This document shows, piece by piece, positions 1 through 8,263 of a DNA stretch of 64,000 bases. The notes beneath the pieces were generated by a model that searched no databases, had not been told where the DNA came from, and saw only the letters and a list, made by a program, of their open reading frames with translations. The position numbers were made by a program, and so were the translations under genes. The DNA lies in contig JAXLYM010000019.1 of NCBI GenBank assembly GCA_046351455.1, forward strand, positions 124,001 through 188,000, given 5' to 3'. Each line of letters opens with the position of its first letter. Positions within the stretch are counted from its first letter, which is position 1. The stretch is from JADJRH01 sp046351455. Lineage in GTDB: Bacteria > Myxococcota_A > Polyangia > Polyangiales > Polyangiaceae.

Positions 1-972
1 CGCGGACGGCAGCATCGATGGCCGCGGTGGGGGCGGAGGATCCTGCGCGGGACGCGAAGGAGGCGGCAGCGTCGGCGGCGCGAACGAAGCGGGCGCGGAC
101 GAAGGCGAGGTCGCCTCTTCCACGTAGTCGGGCGCGAGCACCGCGGGCAGCTCGTCCGTCTCGTCCGCCGCCGCCGGCGGGATCGAGAGCCGCAGCGTGA
201 TCGGCTTCCCCGGAGGCGGAGGGAGCGGCATGTTCGCGGGCGCGGGTCGCGACGGTGGGTGGACGGAAGGCCGCGCGGACACCGACGACGACGGCGCCGC
301 CTGCGACGCCGGGGCCAGCGCCGTGAGCGCCTGCGAGCGGCCCAGCTTGTCCCACGACGAGAGCACGCCTTGCTCCGGGATCGCCGGGCGCGCGTCGTAC
401 GCCGAGACGAGCTGCTCCTGCGCCTCCGAGGCGTGCGCCGCGATCTCGCGCGTCGCGCGCCGGAGCGACCCCGGCGACAACATGTCGAGCCGCGCGGAGA
501 ACCGCACGACCAGCAGATCCAGCCGCAAGCAGAACCGAGCTGTGGAAGCGTCGCGGTTACACAGCTCGAGCGCCGCGCGCAGGGCCGGCACGCGCCGCGT
601 CTGCGGCAGCCGTACCACCGGGATCTCCAGCGTCACGACCGCGGACGCGACGTCATGCACCGCGAAGATCGGCGTCGCGCCGATCGCGGCCACCCAGCCG
701 GGCCCGTGAGGCGACGTGAACGCCCGCGGCGACGAGCCGAACGTCAGCGCGAGCCCGATCGCGCGCGCGTGATCGCCGAACGCCCACGCTTCCTTCGCCG
801 CGGTGAGCGACGCTTCGTCCTCGTCCTCGTGGCTCCAACCGCGCGTGTTGTCCGCGAGCGGCAGCGGCGTGGCGTCGCCTCCGCACGCAGCGCACGTCGC
901 GCGCGCGCCCGCCGGCAACAGCCAGCCGCACGTCGTACAGTACGAGCGATCGGTGCTGGGGGCAGCTTCCAC
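1..972 (-). CDS. Zinc-ribbon protein with Pro-rich C-terminus, truncated by window edge
   Basis: Open frame of 324 codons that runs off the left edge. The only start after an in-frame TAA is a GTG at 972-970. The N-terminus shows two CxxC pairs (CTTCGW and CAACGG, about residues 12-30), a short zinc ribbon. A globular part of about 140 residues follows, containing CNRDASTARFCLRLDLL, and then a Pro/Ala/Ser-rich segment up to the edge. It lies 97 bp downstream of nuoH on the same strand. I do not recognise the family. The ribbon suggests metal binding and the disordered tail resembles myxobacterial regulatory proteins, but no function can be assigned. Confidence 0.72.
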   Translation of the reverse strand, partial: MEAAPSTDRSYCTTCGWLLPAGARATCAACGGDATPLPLADNTRGWSHEDEDEASLTAAKEAWAFGDHARAIGLALTFGSSPRAFTSPHGPGWVAAIGATPIFAVHDVASAVVTLEIPVVRLPQTRRVPALRAALELCNRDASTARFCLRLDLLVVRFSARLDMLSPGSLRRATREIAAHASEAQEQLVSAYDARPAIPEQGVLSSWDKLGRSQALTALAPASQAAPSSSVSARPSVHPPSRPAPANMPLPPPPGKPITLRLSIPPAAADETDELPAVLAPDYVEEATSPSSAPASFAPPTLPPPSRPAQDPPPPPRPSMLPSA

Positions 973-1069
973 GCGAGTGGCTCGATGATAGTCGGTTTAC
1001 CGCGCCCCGATTGGACATTCGAGCGCCCGACGATTCACCGTCGACGGGCGCCCTCCATGCCGACGCGGT

Positions 1070-3124
1070 TCAGACGAACGGATTGAGGTGAACGGGGATC
1101 CGCGACTCGCGCATGTTGTGCTGCACGCGGCGGATGAAGTGGACGAGGATCACGCCCCACACGACGAACGTGATCACGCTGATGGTGAGCTCGATGCTCT
1201 TCGGCACGCTCGCGACCATCCACACCGCCGTGAGGAGGAACGCGCCGAACGAGAGCGGCACGAACCACTTCCAGCAGAGGTTCATCATCTGATCGATGCG
1301 CACGCGGGGGAGCGTCCACTTGACCCAGATGACCACGAAGATGAGGAACCAGCTCTTCGCGAGGAAGATCAGCACGCCGACGAGCTGCAGCGCGAAGCTC
1401 GCCTCCTGCTGCGCGGGGGACACGCCGGGGATCTGCCAGCCGCCGAGGAACAGCGCGCTCGCGATGCCGGACATCACGAAGACGTTCGCCCACTCCGCGA
1501 AGAAGAAGAAGAGGTACCGCATGCCGGAGTACTCGGTGGAGTAGCCGGCGACGAGCTCGCTCTCGGCCTCGGGGAGGTCGAACGGACCGCGGTTGCCTTC
1601 GGCGAGGGCCGTCGTGAAGTACAGGAAGAACAGGCCGAACGTGATCGGGTTGCGGAACACGTACCAGTACCAGGGCCACCCGCCGACATCGAGCACGTGG
1701 TTCCCGGTGCCGCCCTGCGCGCCGATGATGTCCTGCAGCCGGAGCGAGCCCGTCATCATCACGAGGCACACGATCGCGACCGCGCCCGGGATCTCGTAGC
1801 TGATGATCTGCGCCGCGGAGCGGATGCCGCCGAGCAGCGACCACTTGTTGTTCGACGCCCAGCCGCCCGTCATGAGGCCGATGGTCACGAGCGAGGTGAC
1901 CGCGATCACGAAGAGGATGCCGATGTCGAGATCGGCCGCGATGAGCTTCTGTCCGAACGGCATCACGACGAAGGTCGCCGACACGCCCATGAACACGAGG
2001 TACGGCGCGAGGCGGAAGAGCCACTGATCGCTCTCCGTCGGGATGATGTCCTCCTTGAGGATCGACTTCACGCCGTCGGCGAGCCACACCAGCGCGCCCT
2101 GCGGACCTGCGCGGTTCGGCCCGATGCGCGACTGCATGCGGCCCGCGACGCGGCGCTCGACCCAGGTGATGAAGCCGGCGGTCGGCGCCATGAAGAGCAG
2201 GATGATCGCCGCGGCGATGCCGAGGACGATGCCGGCCCCGAGCAGATCCACCGGAGGCGCGCCCTCGAAGCCCTTCATGTCGATCTGGACCGCGGGCATC
2301 TCCTGCGCGCCGCGCTGCACGACGAGCTGCGGCGTCTCCGAGAAGCCGTTCGCCGCCATGTCGCCGACGTTGAGGACCTTGATGCCCTGGAAGCTCGTGA
2401 TGAGGTCACCGGCGAGCACGCCGCGCCGATCGGCCGGGCTGGCGGGGCGCACCTTCTCGACCTTGAGGCCGCCCGAAGCGGGCGAGTCCGGCGAGACGGC
2501 GATGCCGATGAACTCCAGCGTGCGCTGGCCTTCCTTGTTGCGCGCCTCGAGCACCGCGCGGCGCGGCGAAGGCGGGCGGAAGTCGACCGTGATGCCCTTG
2601 ACCGTGCCCGTGACCGGCGTGTTGTCCGCGGCGCCCGAGGGCAGCGTCACGACCACATCGCCGACGAACGTGGTGTGGAGAGCGTCGTCGCCGCGGCCGC
2701 AGAACGCCGTCTGCAGGCCTTCGGTGAAGACCATCGACACCTTGTCGCCGCTCACCTTCGCGTGATCGATCTGCACGAGCTGATCGACGAGCGGAGCCTG
2801 ACCGGGCCGGCGCAGCTCACCGTGGAACTCCACCTGAGCCTCGCGCCCGTCGCCCGAGGGCATGTTGATCCCGATGACCTCGATGCGGTCGCCGACGTCG
2901 ACGTCGCGCGGCTGCACGTCGATGACCTGCAGCAGCTCGGGCCCGGCGTCCTTGCGGGCGCAGCCGAGCACCGAGAGCGCCGCGAGCAGGCACACCAGCG
3001 CGGCGCCGGCGAACGTGCGCAGCAGCGGCTGCCGAGCGCAGCTTGCAGAGCGGGCGGCGGAGCGGAGCTCACGATCACCCGGGGTGGAGGTTCGGGGGCG
3101 GCGGTCGCGCAGACTTTCGCGCAT
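1070..3124 (-). CDS. nuoH: NuoH fused to N-terminal lipoprotein-like IPT + PDZ region
   Basis: 684 residues. The C-terminal about 395 residues are NADH-quinone oxidoreductase subunit H, the membrane subunit next to the quinone site of complex I. Visible NuoH motifs are ERRVAGRMQSRIGPNR, GPQGALVWLADGVKSILKED and FDLPEAESELVAGYSTEYSGM, and there are about eight hydrophobic helices. Ahead of this sits a signal-like segment ending in a lipobox (LSVLGC, Cys55), an IPT/TIG-like beta region (about 65-190) and a PDZ-like domain (about 205-275, with ASPADRRGVLAGDLITSFQG). NuoH usually has 320-430 residues, so the front half is extra. No other nuo gene is in view. The first 36 residues are very basic; a later start is possible. 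Confidence 0.93.
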   Translation of the reverse strand: MRESLRDRRPRTSTPGDRELRSAARSASCARQPLLRTFAGAALVCLLAALSVLGCARKDAGPELLQVIDVQPRDVDVGDRIEVIGINMPSGDGREAQVEFHGELRRPGQAPLVDQLVQIDHAKVSGDKVSMVFTEGLQTAFCGRGDDALHTTFVGDVVVTLPSGAADNTPVTGTVKGITVDFRPPSPRRAVLEARNKEGQRTLEFIGIAVSPDSPASGGLKVEKVRPASPADRRGVLAGDLITSFQGIKVLNVGDMAANGFSETPQLVVQRGAQEMPAVQIDMKGFEGAPPVDLLGAGIVLGIAAAIILLFMAPTAGFITWVERRVAGRMQSRIGPNRAGPQGALVWLADGVKSILKEDIIPTESDQWLFRLAPYLVFMGVSATFVVMPFGQKLIAADLDIGILFVIAVTSLVTIGLMTGGWASNNKWSLLGGIRSAAQIISYEIPGAVAIVCLVMMTGSLRLQDIIGAQGGTGNHVLDVGGWPWYWYVFRNPITFGLFFLYFTTALAEGNRGPFDLPEAESELVAGYSTEYSGMRYLFFFFAEWANVFVMSGIASALFLGGWQIPGVSPAQQEASFALQLVGVLIFLAKSWFLIFVVIWVKWTLPRVRIDQMMNLCWKWFVPLSFGAFLLTAVWMVASVPKSIELTISVITFVVWGVILVHFIRRVQHNMRESRIPVHLNPFV

Positions 3125-3295
3125 GGGGGGCCCGCTTATAGATCCAGACGCTGAGCCCGTCGAGATCCCGGAAAACCTGGGAGGGCAAGACCCGTGCGAA
3201 GGAATTGCGCGAGCTTCCCGTTTGCGCCGACCGCCCCCCGGTACGCCGCCCCGAGGCTCGCCTGAATCCGCGCGTTTTCGCGGAGGGGCCGCGGC

Positions 3296-4078
3296 TCACC
3301 GCGCCGGTCGAACCGGCAAGAAATAACGCTTGTTGTCGAGCTCGTTGACGCCGACGTAAAGCTCGGCCTCGAACACTTCCTTCAGGCGACGGTACGTCAT
3401 CACCTCTTCGATCGTGCCGCACGCGACGAGGCGCCCGAGCTTCAGCAGCGCGACCTGATCGGCGTAGCGCGCCGCCGCGTTCAGATCGTGGAGGACGACG
3501 ACGCACACGAGCTGCCGCTCCGCGACCTCCCGGCACACCACCTCGTGCAGCTCGATCGCGTGGCGGATGTCGAGGTGGGAGGCCGCCTCGTCGAGCACGA
3601 GGGCCCGCGCGCTCTGAGCGAGGGCCCGCGCGATCGCGACGCGCTTCTGCTCCCCGCCGGAGAGGTGCGTCACCGGACGCTCCGACAGGTGCGCCAGATC
3701 ACAAGCCTCGATCGCGCGCTGCACGACGGCGTCGTCTTCGTCGGAGGACCGCATCCACGCCCCCTGATGAGGCGCGCGCCCCATCGCGACGACCTGCTGC
3801 ACCGTGAAGCCGAGCGCGACCTCCACCGCCTGCGGCACGACCGCGATCCGCTGCGCGAGCGCACGTCGATCGAGCGTCGCGAGGTCCTCACCGAACAGCG
3901 TCACCTTCCCGCGCGCCGGTCGAAGCGCGCCGGAGAGGATCTTCACGAGCGTCGACTTCCCCGCCCCGTTCGGCCCGAGGACGGCGCAGATCCGCCCCGG
4001 CTCGACGCCCAAGGAGATCCCGGAAAGCGCCGTAGTTCCATCGGAATAACGTGCGTCAACGCTCTCCAGTCTCAACAT
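3296..4078 (-). CDS. ABC transporter ATP-binding protein, heme/siderophore/B12 type
   Basis: 260 residues from the ATG at 4078, where homology begins (MLRLESVDARY). It has Walker A GPNGAGKST (35-43), signature LSGGEQKR (139-146), Walker B ALVLDEA (159-165) and a switch His in VVLHDLN. The layout matches FecE/HmuV/BtuD ATPases, which power uptake of ferric siderophores, heme or cobalamin. In Walker B the usual Pro after the catalytic Glu is Ala, a mild variation. No permease or binding-protein gene lies next to it, so the substrate is unknown. The divergent 145-bp gap to the next gene separates it from the plus-strand block. Confidence 0.92.
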   Translation of the reverse strand: MLRLESVDARYSDGTTALSGISLGVEPGRICAVLGPNGAGKSTLVKILSGALRPARGKVTLFGEDLATLDRRALAQRIAVVPQAVEVALGFTVQQVVAMGRAPHQGAWMRSSDEDDAVVQRAIEACDLAHLSERPVTHLSGGEQKRVAIARALAQSARALVLDEAASHLDIRHAIELHEVVCREVAERQLVCVVVLHDLNAAARYADQVALLKLGRLVACGTIEEVMTYRRLKEVFEAELYVGVNELDNKRYFLPVRPAR

Positions 4079-4222
4079 GAGAAGAGGCCGTCCCTTGCGC
4101 GGCGCCCCCGGGCGGTGGTCCAATCCGAGAACCGCGATCTTGCGCGGTCCTGGCACCCCACGTGAGCCGACGGGCACGGGCCCGAGGCTCCCTGGCAGTC
4201 GAACAAGGCGCACGTCGTCATC

Positions 4223-4882
4223 ATGGAAACGGCCAAAGAAACAGCGGGATCGGTTGACAAGCCGCGGCGCGTTATCAAGCGCTACTCGAACCGCAAGCTC
4301 TACGATACGAAAGACAGCCGCTACGTCACGCTCCAGCAGATCGGCGCCATGGTGCGCGCGGGCGAGGACGTACAGATCATCGACAACGCGACGAAGGAGG
4401 ACAAGACGGAGGTGACGCTCGCGCTCATCATCTCCGAGGACGTCAAGAGTCAACCACGAAGCGTCCCGCTCGGAACCTTGCGCGATGTCATCCAGGAGCG
4501 CGGGAGCCGCCTCTTGACGCAGCTCCGGGAGAGCCCGCTCGGCCGGATCCTTCCCGGAACCCCCGAAGCCGAAGAAGGAGAGGCCGCGCCGCCCACGCCG
4601 CCTCCGGAGCCGGAACCGCCGCCGCCGCCGCCTCCCCCGCCGCCTCCGCCGGTGGCCGACATGGGCGATAAGCCGAAGAACCGCTTCTCCGAGATGCTCG
4701 AGTCCTCGCGGCAGACGCTGGATCAGTGGCAGCACGCGATCGACGAGCGGATCCGCGCCATCCTCCCCGGCGCCACGGATCTCCAGGCCGAGGTGAAGAG
4801 CCTTACGCAGCGCGTCGAGGCTCTCGAAGCCAAGCTCGCCGCCCTGGAAGGTGCAAAGGGCACCGACGGCGCTAAGGAATAA
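4223..4882 (+). CDS. PhaR-like polyhydroxyalkanoate synthesis regulator
   Basis: 219 residues. Residues 20-75 match the DNA-binding domain of PHB/PHA accumulation regulators (RYSNRKLYDTKDSRYVTLQQI). This is followed by a second conserved block, a run of about 12 prolines (about 125-143) and a C-terminal coiled coil rich in Glu/Lys/Ala (about 185-212). Family members such as PhaR bind PHB and repress phasin genes. No PHA synthase or phasin is nearby, so it is an orphan regulator here. The polyproline spacer is unusual for the family, and the coiled coil suggests oligomerisation. Confidence 0.88.
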   Translation: METAKETAGSVDKPRRVIKRYSNRKLYDTKDSRYVTLQQIGAMVRAGEDVQIIDNATKEDKTEVTLALIISEDVKSQPRSVPLGTLRDVIQERGSRLLTQLRESPLGRILPGTPEAEEGEAAPPTPPPEPEPPPPPPPPPPPPVADMGDKPKNRFSEMLESSRQTLDQWQHAIDERIRAILPGATDLQAEVKSLTQRVEALEAKLAALEGAKGTDGAKE

Positions 4883-4930
4883 TCGCCGGCCAGGAATAGG
4901 CGCCTATCTCCTCCTGTTCCGGCGATCGAC

Positions 4931-5626
4931 ATGCCGTTCTTCTTCAGCAAGAAGCCCGCGAGCGTCGCGCAGGATCTCGCCGCCACGACGGGCTCCCCCA
5001 GCGCGGAGAGCTCGTTCGAGGTGCAGCTCCTGGGTCACCTCGACACGATGTACGCCGTCTCCTGCCGGATGACCCGGAGCACCACGGAGGCAGAAGATCT
5101 GGTGCAAGACACGATCGTGAAGGCCATGCGCGCCCGCGATCAGTTCGAGCCGGGCACCAACATGAAGGCCTGGCTCCTGCGCATCATGACCAACACCTTC
5201 ATCAATCGGTACCGGCGCGGCGGTCTCGAGCGAGAGATCTTCGACGGTCCCGACGCCGACTCTCTCACCGACGGATGGGTGAGCGCGACCACGATGCGTG
5301 CGATGCGCGATCCCGAGACGCAAGCTCTCACGCCGTTGGTCGAGGCGGAGGTGCAGCGAGCGCTCGACGCGCTGCCCGACGAGTTCCGCCTCGCCGTCGT
5401 GCTATCGGACGTCGAAGAGCTGTCCTACAAAGAGATCGCGGACGCGATGAATTGCCCGATCGGCACCGTGATGTCGCGCCTCCATCGAGGTCGCAAGCTC
5501 CTGCAGAAGGCGCTGCGCGAGCACGCGGAGGCGATGGGCATCGTCGCGGCCGAGCCCTCGAAGCGAGCGCAAGAAGAGCCCGTGAACTTGGCCGAGTACC
5601 GCCGCCGGAAGCGAGGTGTCGCGTGA
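4931..5626 (+). CDS. ECF-type RNA polymerase sigma factor
   Basis: 231 residues. Region 2 (about 33-100) has TTEAEDLVQDTIVKAMRARDQF and AWLLRIMTNTFINRYRR. Region 4 (about 135-195) has ALPDEFRLAVVLSDVEELSYKEIADAM and the recognition helix GTVMSRLHRGRKLLQ. The 25-residue tail ends in a basic stretch (YRRRKRG). Its TGA stop overlaps the GTG of the zinc-finger anti-sigma gene (GTGA), which indicates translational coupling and a sigma/anti-sigma pair. RpoE-type factors of this kind direct envelope or oxidative stress regulons; the target here is unknown. Confidence 0.94.
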   Translation: MPFFFSKKPASVAQDLAATTGSPSAESSFEVQLLGHLDTMYAVSCRMTRSTTEAEDLVQDTIVKAMRARDQFEPGTNMKAWLLRIMTNTFINRYRRGGLEREIFDGPDADSLTDGWVSATTMRAMRDPETQALTPLVEAEVQRALDALPDEFRLAVVLSDVEELSYKEIADAMNCPIGTVMSRLHRGRKLLQKALREHAEAMGIVAAEPSKRAQEEPVNLAEYRRRKRGVA

Positions 5627-6501
5627 GCGCCCTCAAGGCCCCCACCGACTGCGTCCTCTATGCGCGCGCGCTCCACGCGTACGTCGACGGAGAGCTGTCG
5701 GTCGATCACACCGCCGAGATCGAAGCGCACCTCGTGAAATGCGCCGAGTGCTTCGAGCAGGTGGAGCAGCACCGCGCGGTGCGGCTCAGCCTGCGTCGCA
5801 CGAGCGCCGCGAAGGCGCCGAGCGCGCTCCACGATCGCATGGCCGCGCTCATCGCCGCAGAGGCGTCGCGCCCTCCGAGCGCCGACCGCGTGAGCTCCGT
5901 CCCGCGCGCGCCGTCGCGTGAGGCGAAGCTGATCCCGCTGCGTCACGTGATGGCGCTCGCCGCGGCCGCAGGCGTCGTGTTCGCGGTCGGCATGTCGCGC
6001 ATGGCGAAGACGACGGACGAGCCTGGCCCGAGCGCCGGGCCCCGCGCCGGTCTCCTGTCGATGAACTTCGACGATTTCGTGGACGACCTCGTCGACATGC
6101 ACGCGAGCCCGCTCCCGCCGGAGACGACGAACCCGGAGGAGCTCCCGCGCTTCGATCCGTTCGTCGGCGTCCCGGTTCGGAGGCCTGCGCTGCCGAGCTT
6201 CCAGCCGCTCAACGTGCGGTACGACGGGGCGCGCGTGCAGGCGGTCCGCGGCAAGCGAGCGGCGCTGCTGCTCTACACGATGGCGGGCAACCACCGCGTC
6301 ACGATGTACGTGTTCGACGCGCAGACCGTCCCGCTCCAGCAGACGCGGCTCCAGCAGCGCGTCGTGCGGCAGCAGCCCGTGTACGTCGGCAACGTCCGCG
6401 GTTACTCGTTCGCGGCCACTCAGCGCGGCGGCGTCGGCTACGCGCTCGCGACCGACCTCGACGACGACACGAGCGCGAAGCTCGTCGCGGCCGTCCAGTA
6501 A
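5623..6501 (+). CDS. Zinc-finger anti-sigma factor, single-pass membrane protein
   Basis: 292 residues from the GTG at 5623, which overlaps the sigma-factor stop. The N-terminal region carries the ZAS signature HxxxCxxC (HLVKCAEC, about residues 39-46). One hydrophobic segment follows at about 107-124 (MALAAAAGVVFAVGM), then an extracytoplasmic part of about 165 residues with no recognised domain. This is the usual architecture of membrane-bound anti-sigma factors that hold an ECF sigma until a periplasmic signal triggers release. A far-upstream ATG in the same frame would overlap the whole sigma gene, so the GTG is preferred. Confidence 0.9.
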   Translation: MSALKAPTDCVLYARALHAYVDGELSVDHTAEIEAHLVKCAECFEQVEQHRAVRLSLRRTSAAKAPSALHDRMAALIAAEASRPPSADRVSSVPRAPSREAKLIPLRHVMALAAAAGVVFAVGMSRMAKTTDEPGPSAGPRAGLLSMNFDDFVDDLVDMHASPLPPETTNPEELPRFDPFVGVPVRRPALPSFQPLNVRYDGARVQAVRGKRAALLLYTMAGNHRVTMYVFDAQTVPLQQTRLQQRVVRQQPVYVGNVRGYSFAATQRGGVGYALATDLDDDTSAKLVAAVQ

Positions 6502-6629
6502 GCCGGCCCTCCGTCTCCCCTCTCCCTCCTCATCATCGTCACCGGCTCGATCTCGGGCAGCCAGCGGTCGCGCAGATCGTGGACGCCGCGCGCTTTACAG
6601 CGTGCGGCGAGCGAGGCACCCTACGGCGC

Positions 6630-7349
6630 ATGGGCATCTTCGACCGGATGGGCAAGGTCATTTCGAGCAACGTCAACGCGCTCCTCGACAAGGCGGAAGA
6701 TCCCAAAAAGAACATCGACCTCATCGTCGAGGAGATGAAGGAGCAGATCCGCGCCGCTCGCAAAGAGCTGGTGGAGGGGGTCGCGGCCGAGAAGGTGCTC
6801 CGCAAGAAGGTCGAGGATCTGGACGCGGACGTCGAGAAGTGGGAGCGGCGCGCCGAGCTCGCGCTGAAGGCCAACGACGAGAAGCTCGCCCGCGAAGCGC
6901 TCGTCCAGAAGAAGCGCGTCGTGACCGAGCGAGACCGCGCCGAAGCGCTCCGCGCCGAGCAGCGCTCGACGGTGCTCACGATGAAGAGCGAGCTCGAGCG
7001 GATGGAGACGAAGCAGAAGGAGCTCGAGGTCAAGAAGGGCACCATCGCCGCGCAGGTGAAGCAGGCGCGCGCCGGCGGCGGGGCCGAGGGCCTCGGGGCG
7101 AAGGCTCCCGGGAGCGCGTTCGCCGAGTTTCGTCGGATGGAAGATCAGATCGACGGGCAGGTGGCCGAGGTCGCCGCTCACCGAGAGGTCGATGACGCCC
7201 TCCGGGACGGCCGGATGGAGGCCGACGAGCTGGAGTCGAAGTTCGCGCAGCTCGAAGGCCGTTCCAGCGGGGCCTCGGGAGACAAGGCCGCCGCCCCCGA
7301 GATCGATGACGAGCTGGCGGCGCTAAAAAAGAAAATCCGGATCGGGTGA
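6630..7349 (+). CDS. pspA: PspA/IM30 family envelope stress protein
   Basis: 239 residues from the ATG that begins MGIFDRMGKVISSNVNALLD, the conserved amphipathic N-terminus of PspA/IM30/Vipp1 proteins. Almost the whole remainder is heptad-rich coiled coil (for example AEKVLRKKVEDLDADVEKW). A Gly/Ala-rich loop lies at about 146-160. These ESCRT-III-like proteins coat damaged membranes and preserve the proton gradient. An in-frame ATG 17 codons upstream is less likely because it adds a non-conserved leader. It follows the sigma/anti-sigma pair and precedes psd, which fits a membrane-maintenance locus. Confidence 0.92.
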   Translation: MGIFDRMGKVISSNVNALLDKAEDPKKNIDLIVEEMKEQIRAARKELVEGVAAEKVLRKKVEDLDADVEKWERRAELALKANDEKLAREALVQKKRVVTERDRAEALRAEQRSTVLTMKSELERMETKQKELEVKKGTIAAQVKQARAGGGAEGLGAKAPGSAFAEFRRMEDQIDGQVAEVAAHREVDDALRDGRMEADELESKFAQLEGRSSGASGDKAAAPEIDDELAALKKKIRIG

Positions 7350-7420
7350 TGCTCACGTTGACCGCCCCGAATCCGAAGGCCTAGCATTCGCAGCTCATCC
7401 TCTTTTCTCCGGCAAATCTG

Positions 7421-8263
7421 ATGAACGTCGCCACGTACGCTGCCGCGCAGCTCCTGCGCGTCCTTCCGCGAGCGAGCATCACGCGCGCGGTCGGCCGTCT
7501 CGTCGATGCCGAGCTGCCCGCCTCGATCTCCGCTGCGGTCGTGGGCCTCTACTCGCGCGCCTACAAAGTCGACCTCGAAGAGGCCGCTCCTCGGGAGGGC
7601 GCGTTCACGAGCTTCGACGCCTTCTTCACGCGAGCGCTGCGCGAAGGCGCGAGGCCTCCTTGCGAGTCGCCGGACGCCTTCGTGAGCCCAGCGGACGGGC
7701 GGATCGAGGCGCTCGGTCCGGTGCAGCCGGGCGGGCGAATCCTCGTGAAAGGCAAGCCGTACACGGCGGCGGATCTCCTCGGGGACGCGGAGGACGCGCG
7801 CCGCTACGACGGCGGTCAGTTCGCGGTCGTCTACTTGTCGCCGCGCGACTACCACCGCGTCCACACGCCCGTCGCGGGCGTCGTGCGAACGGTGCGATCG
7901 ATGCCGGGCGACTACTACCCGGTGAACTCGATCGGCGAGAGGCACATCCCGCAGCTCTTCGCGCGCAACCGACGAGTGGCGATCCTCATCGACACCGAGG
8001 CGCACGGCCGCGTCACCGTGGTGATGGTCAGCGCGATGATCGTCGGGCGCGTGTCGGTCAGCGGGATCGAGGCGCGCGACGTGCCGATGGGCACGCACAC
8101 ACTGAGCCCGGAGCTTCGGCTTTCGCGCGGCGACGAGATCGGGATCTTCCACCTCGGCTCGACGGCGGTCGTCTTCGTCGAGCCCGGAGCCTTCCCCGCC
8201 TTCTCGTTGCCGTTCGGCGCCGTGCGCGTCGGTCAACCCTTCTGCCCGGACGGTGCGCGATGA
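7421..8263 (+). CDS. psd: Phosphatidylserine decarboxylase proenzyme
   Basis: 280 residues. Converts phosphatidylserine to phosphatidylethanolamine using a pyruvoyl group made by self-cleavage. Visible family motifs are FDAFFTRALREGARP, VSPADGRIEA (Asp92), YLSPRDYHRVHTPV (His148) and the cleavage site LGST (245-248, pyruvate formed from Ser247). All catalytic residues are present and the length is normal for the bacterial enzyme. Its stop overlaps the ATG of the following methyltransferase gene (ATGA), so the two are probably translated together. Confidence 0.96.
   Translation: MNVATYAAAQLLRVLPRASITRAVGRLVDAELPASISAAVVGLYSRAYKVDLEEAAPREGAFTSFDAFFTRALREGARPPCESPDAFVSPADGRIEALGPVQPGGRILVKGKPYTAADLLGDAEDARRYDGGQFAVVYLSPRDYHRVHTPVAGVVRTVRSMPGDYYPVNSIGERHIPQLFARNRRVAILIDTEAHGRVTVVMVSAMIVGRVSVSGIEARDVPMGTHTLSPELRLSRGDEIGIFHLGSTAVVFVEPGAFPAFSLPFGAVRVGQPFCPDGAR

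Noticed and set aside
1088..3154. 688-codon plus-strand open frame
   Set aside because: Antisense of nuoH; the product is only Arg/Glu/His/Asp/Ala-rich.
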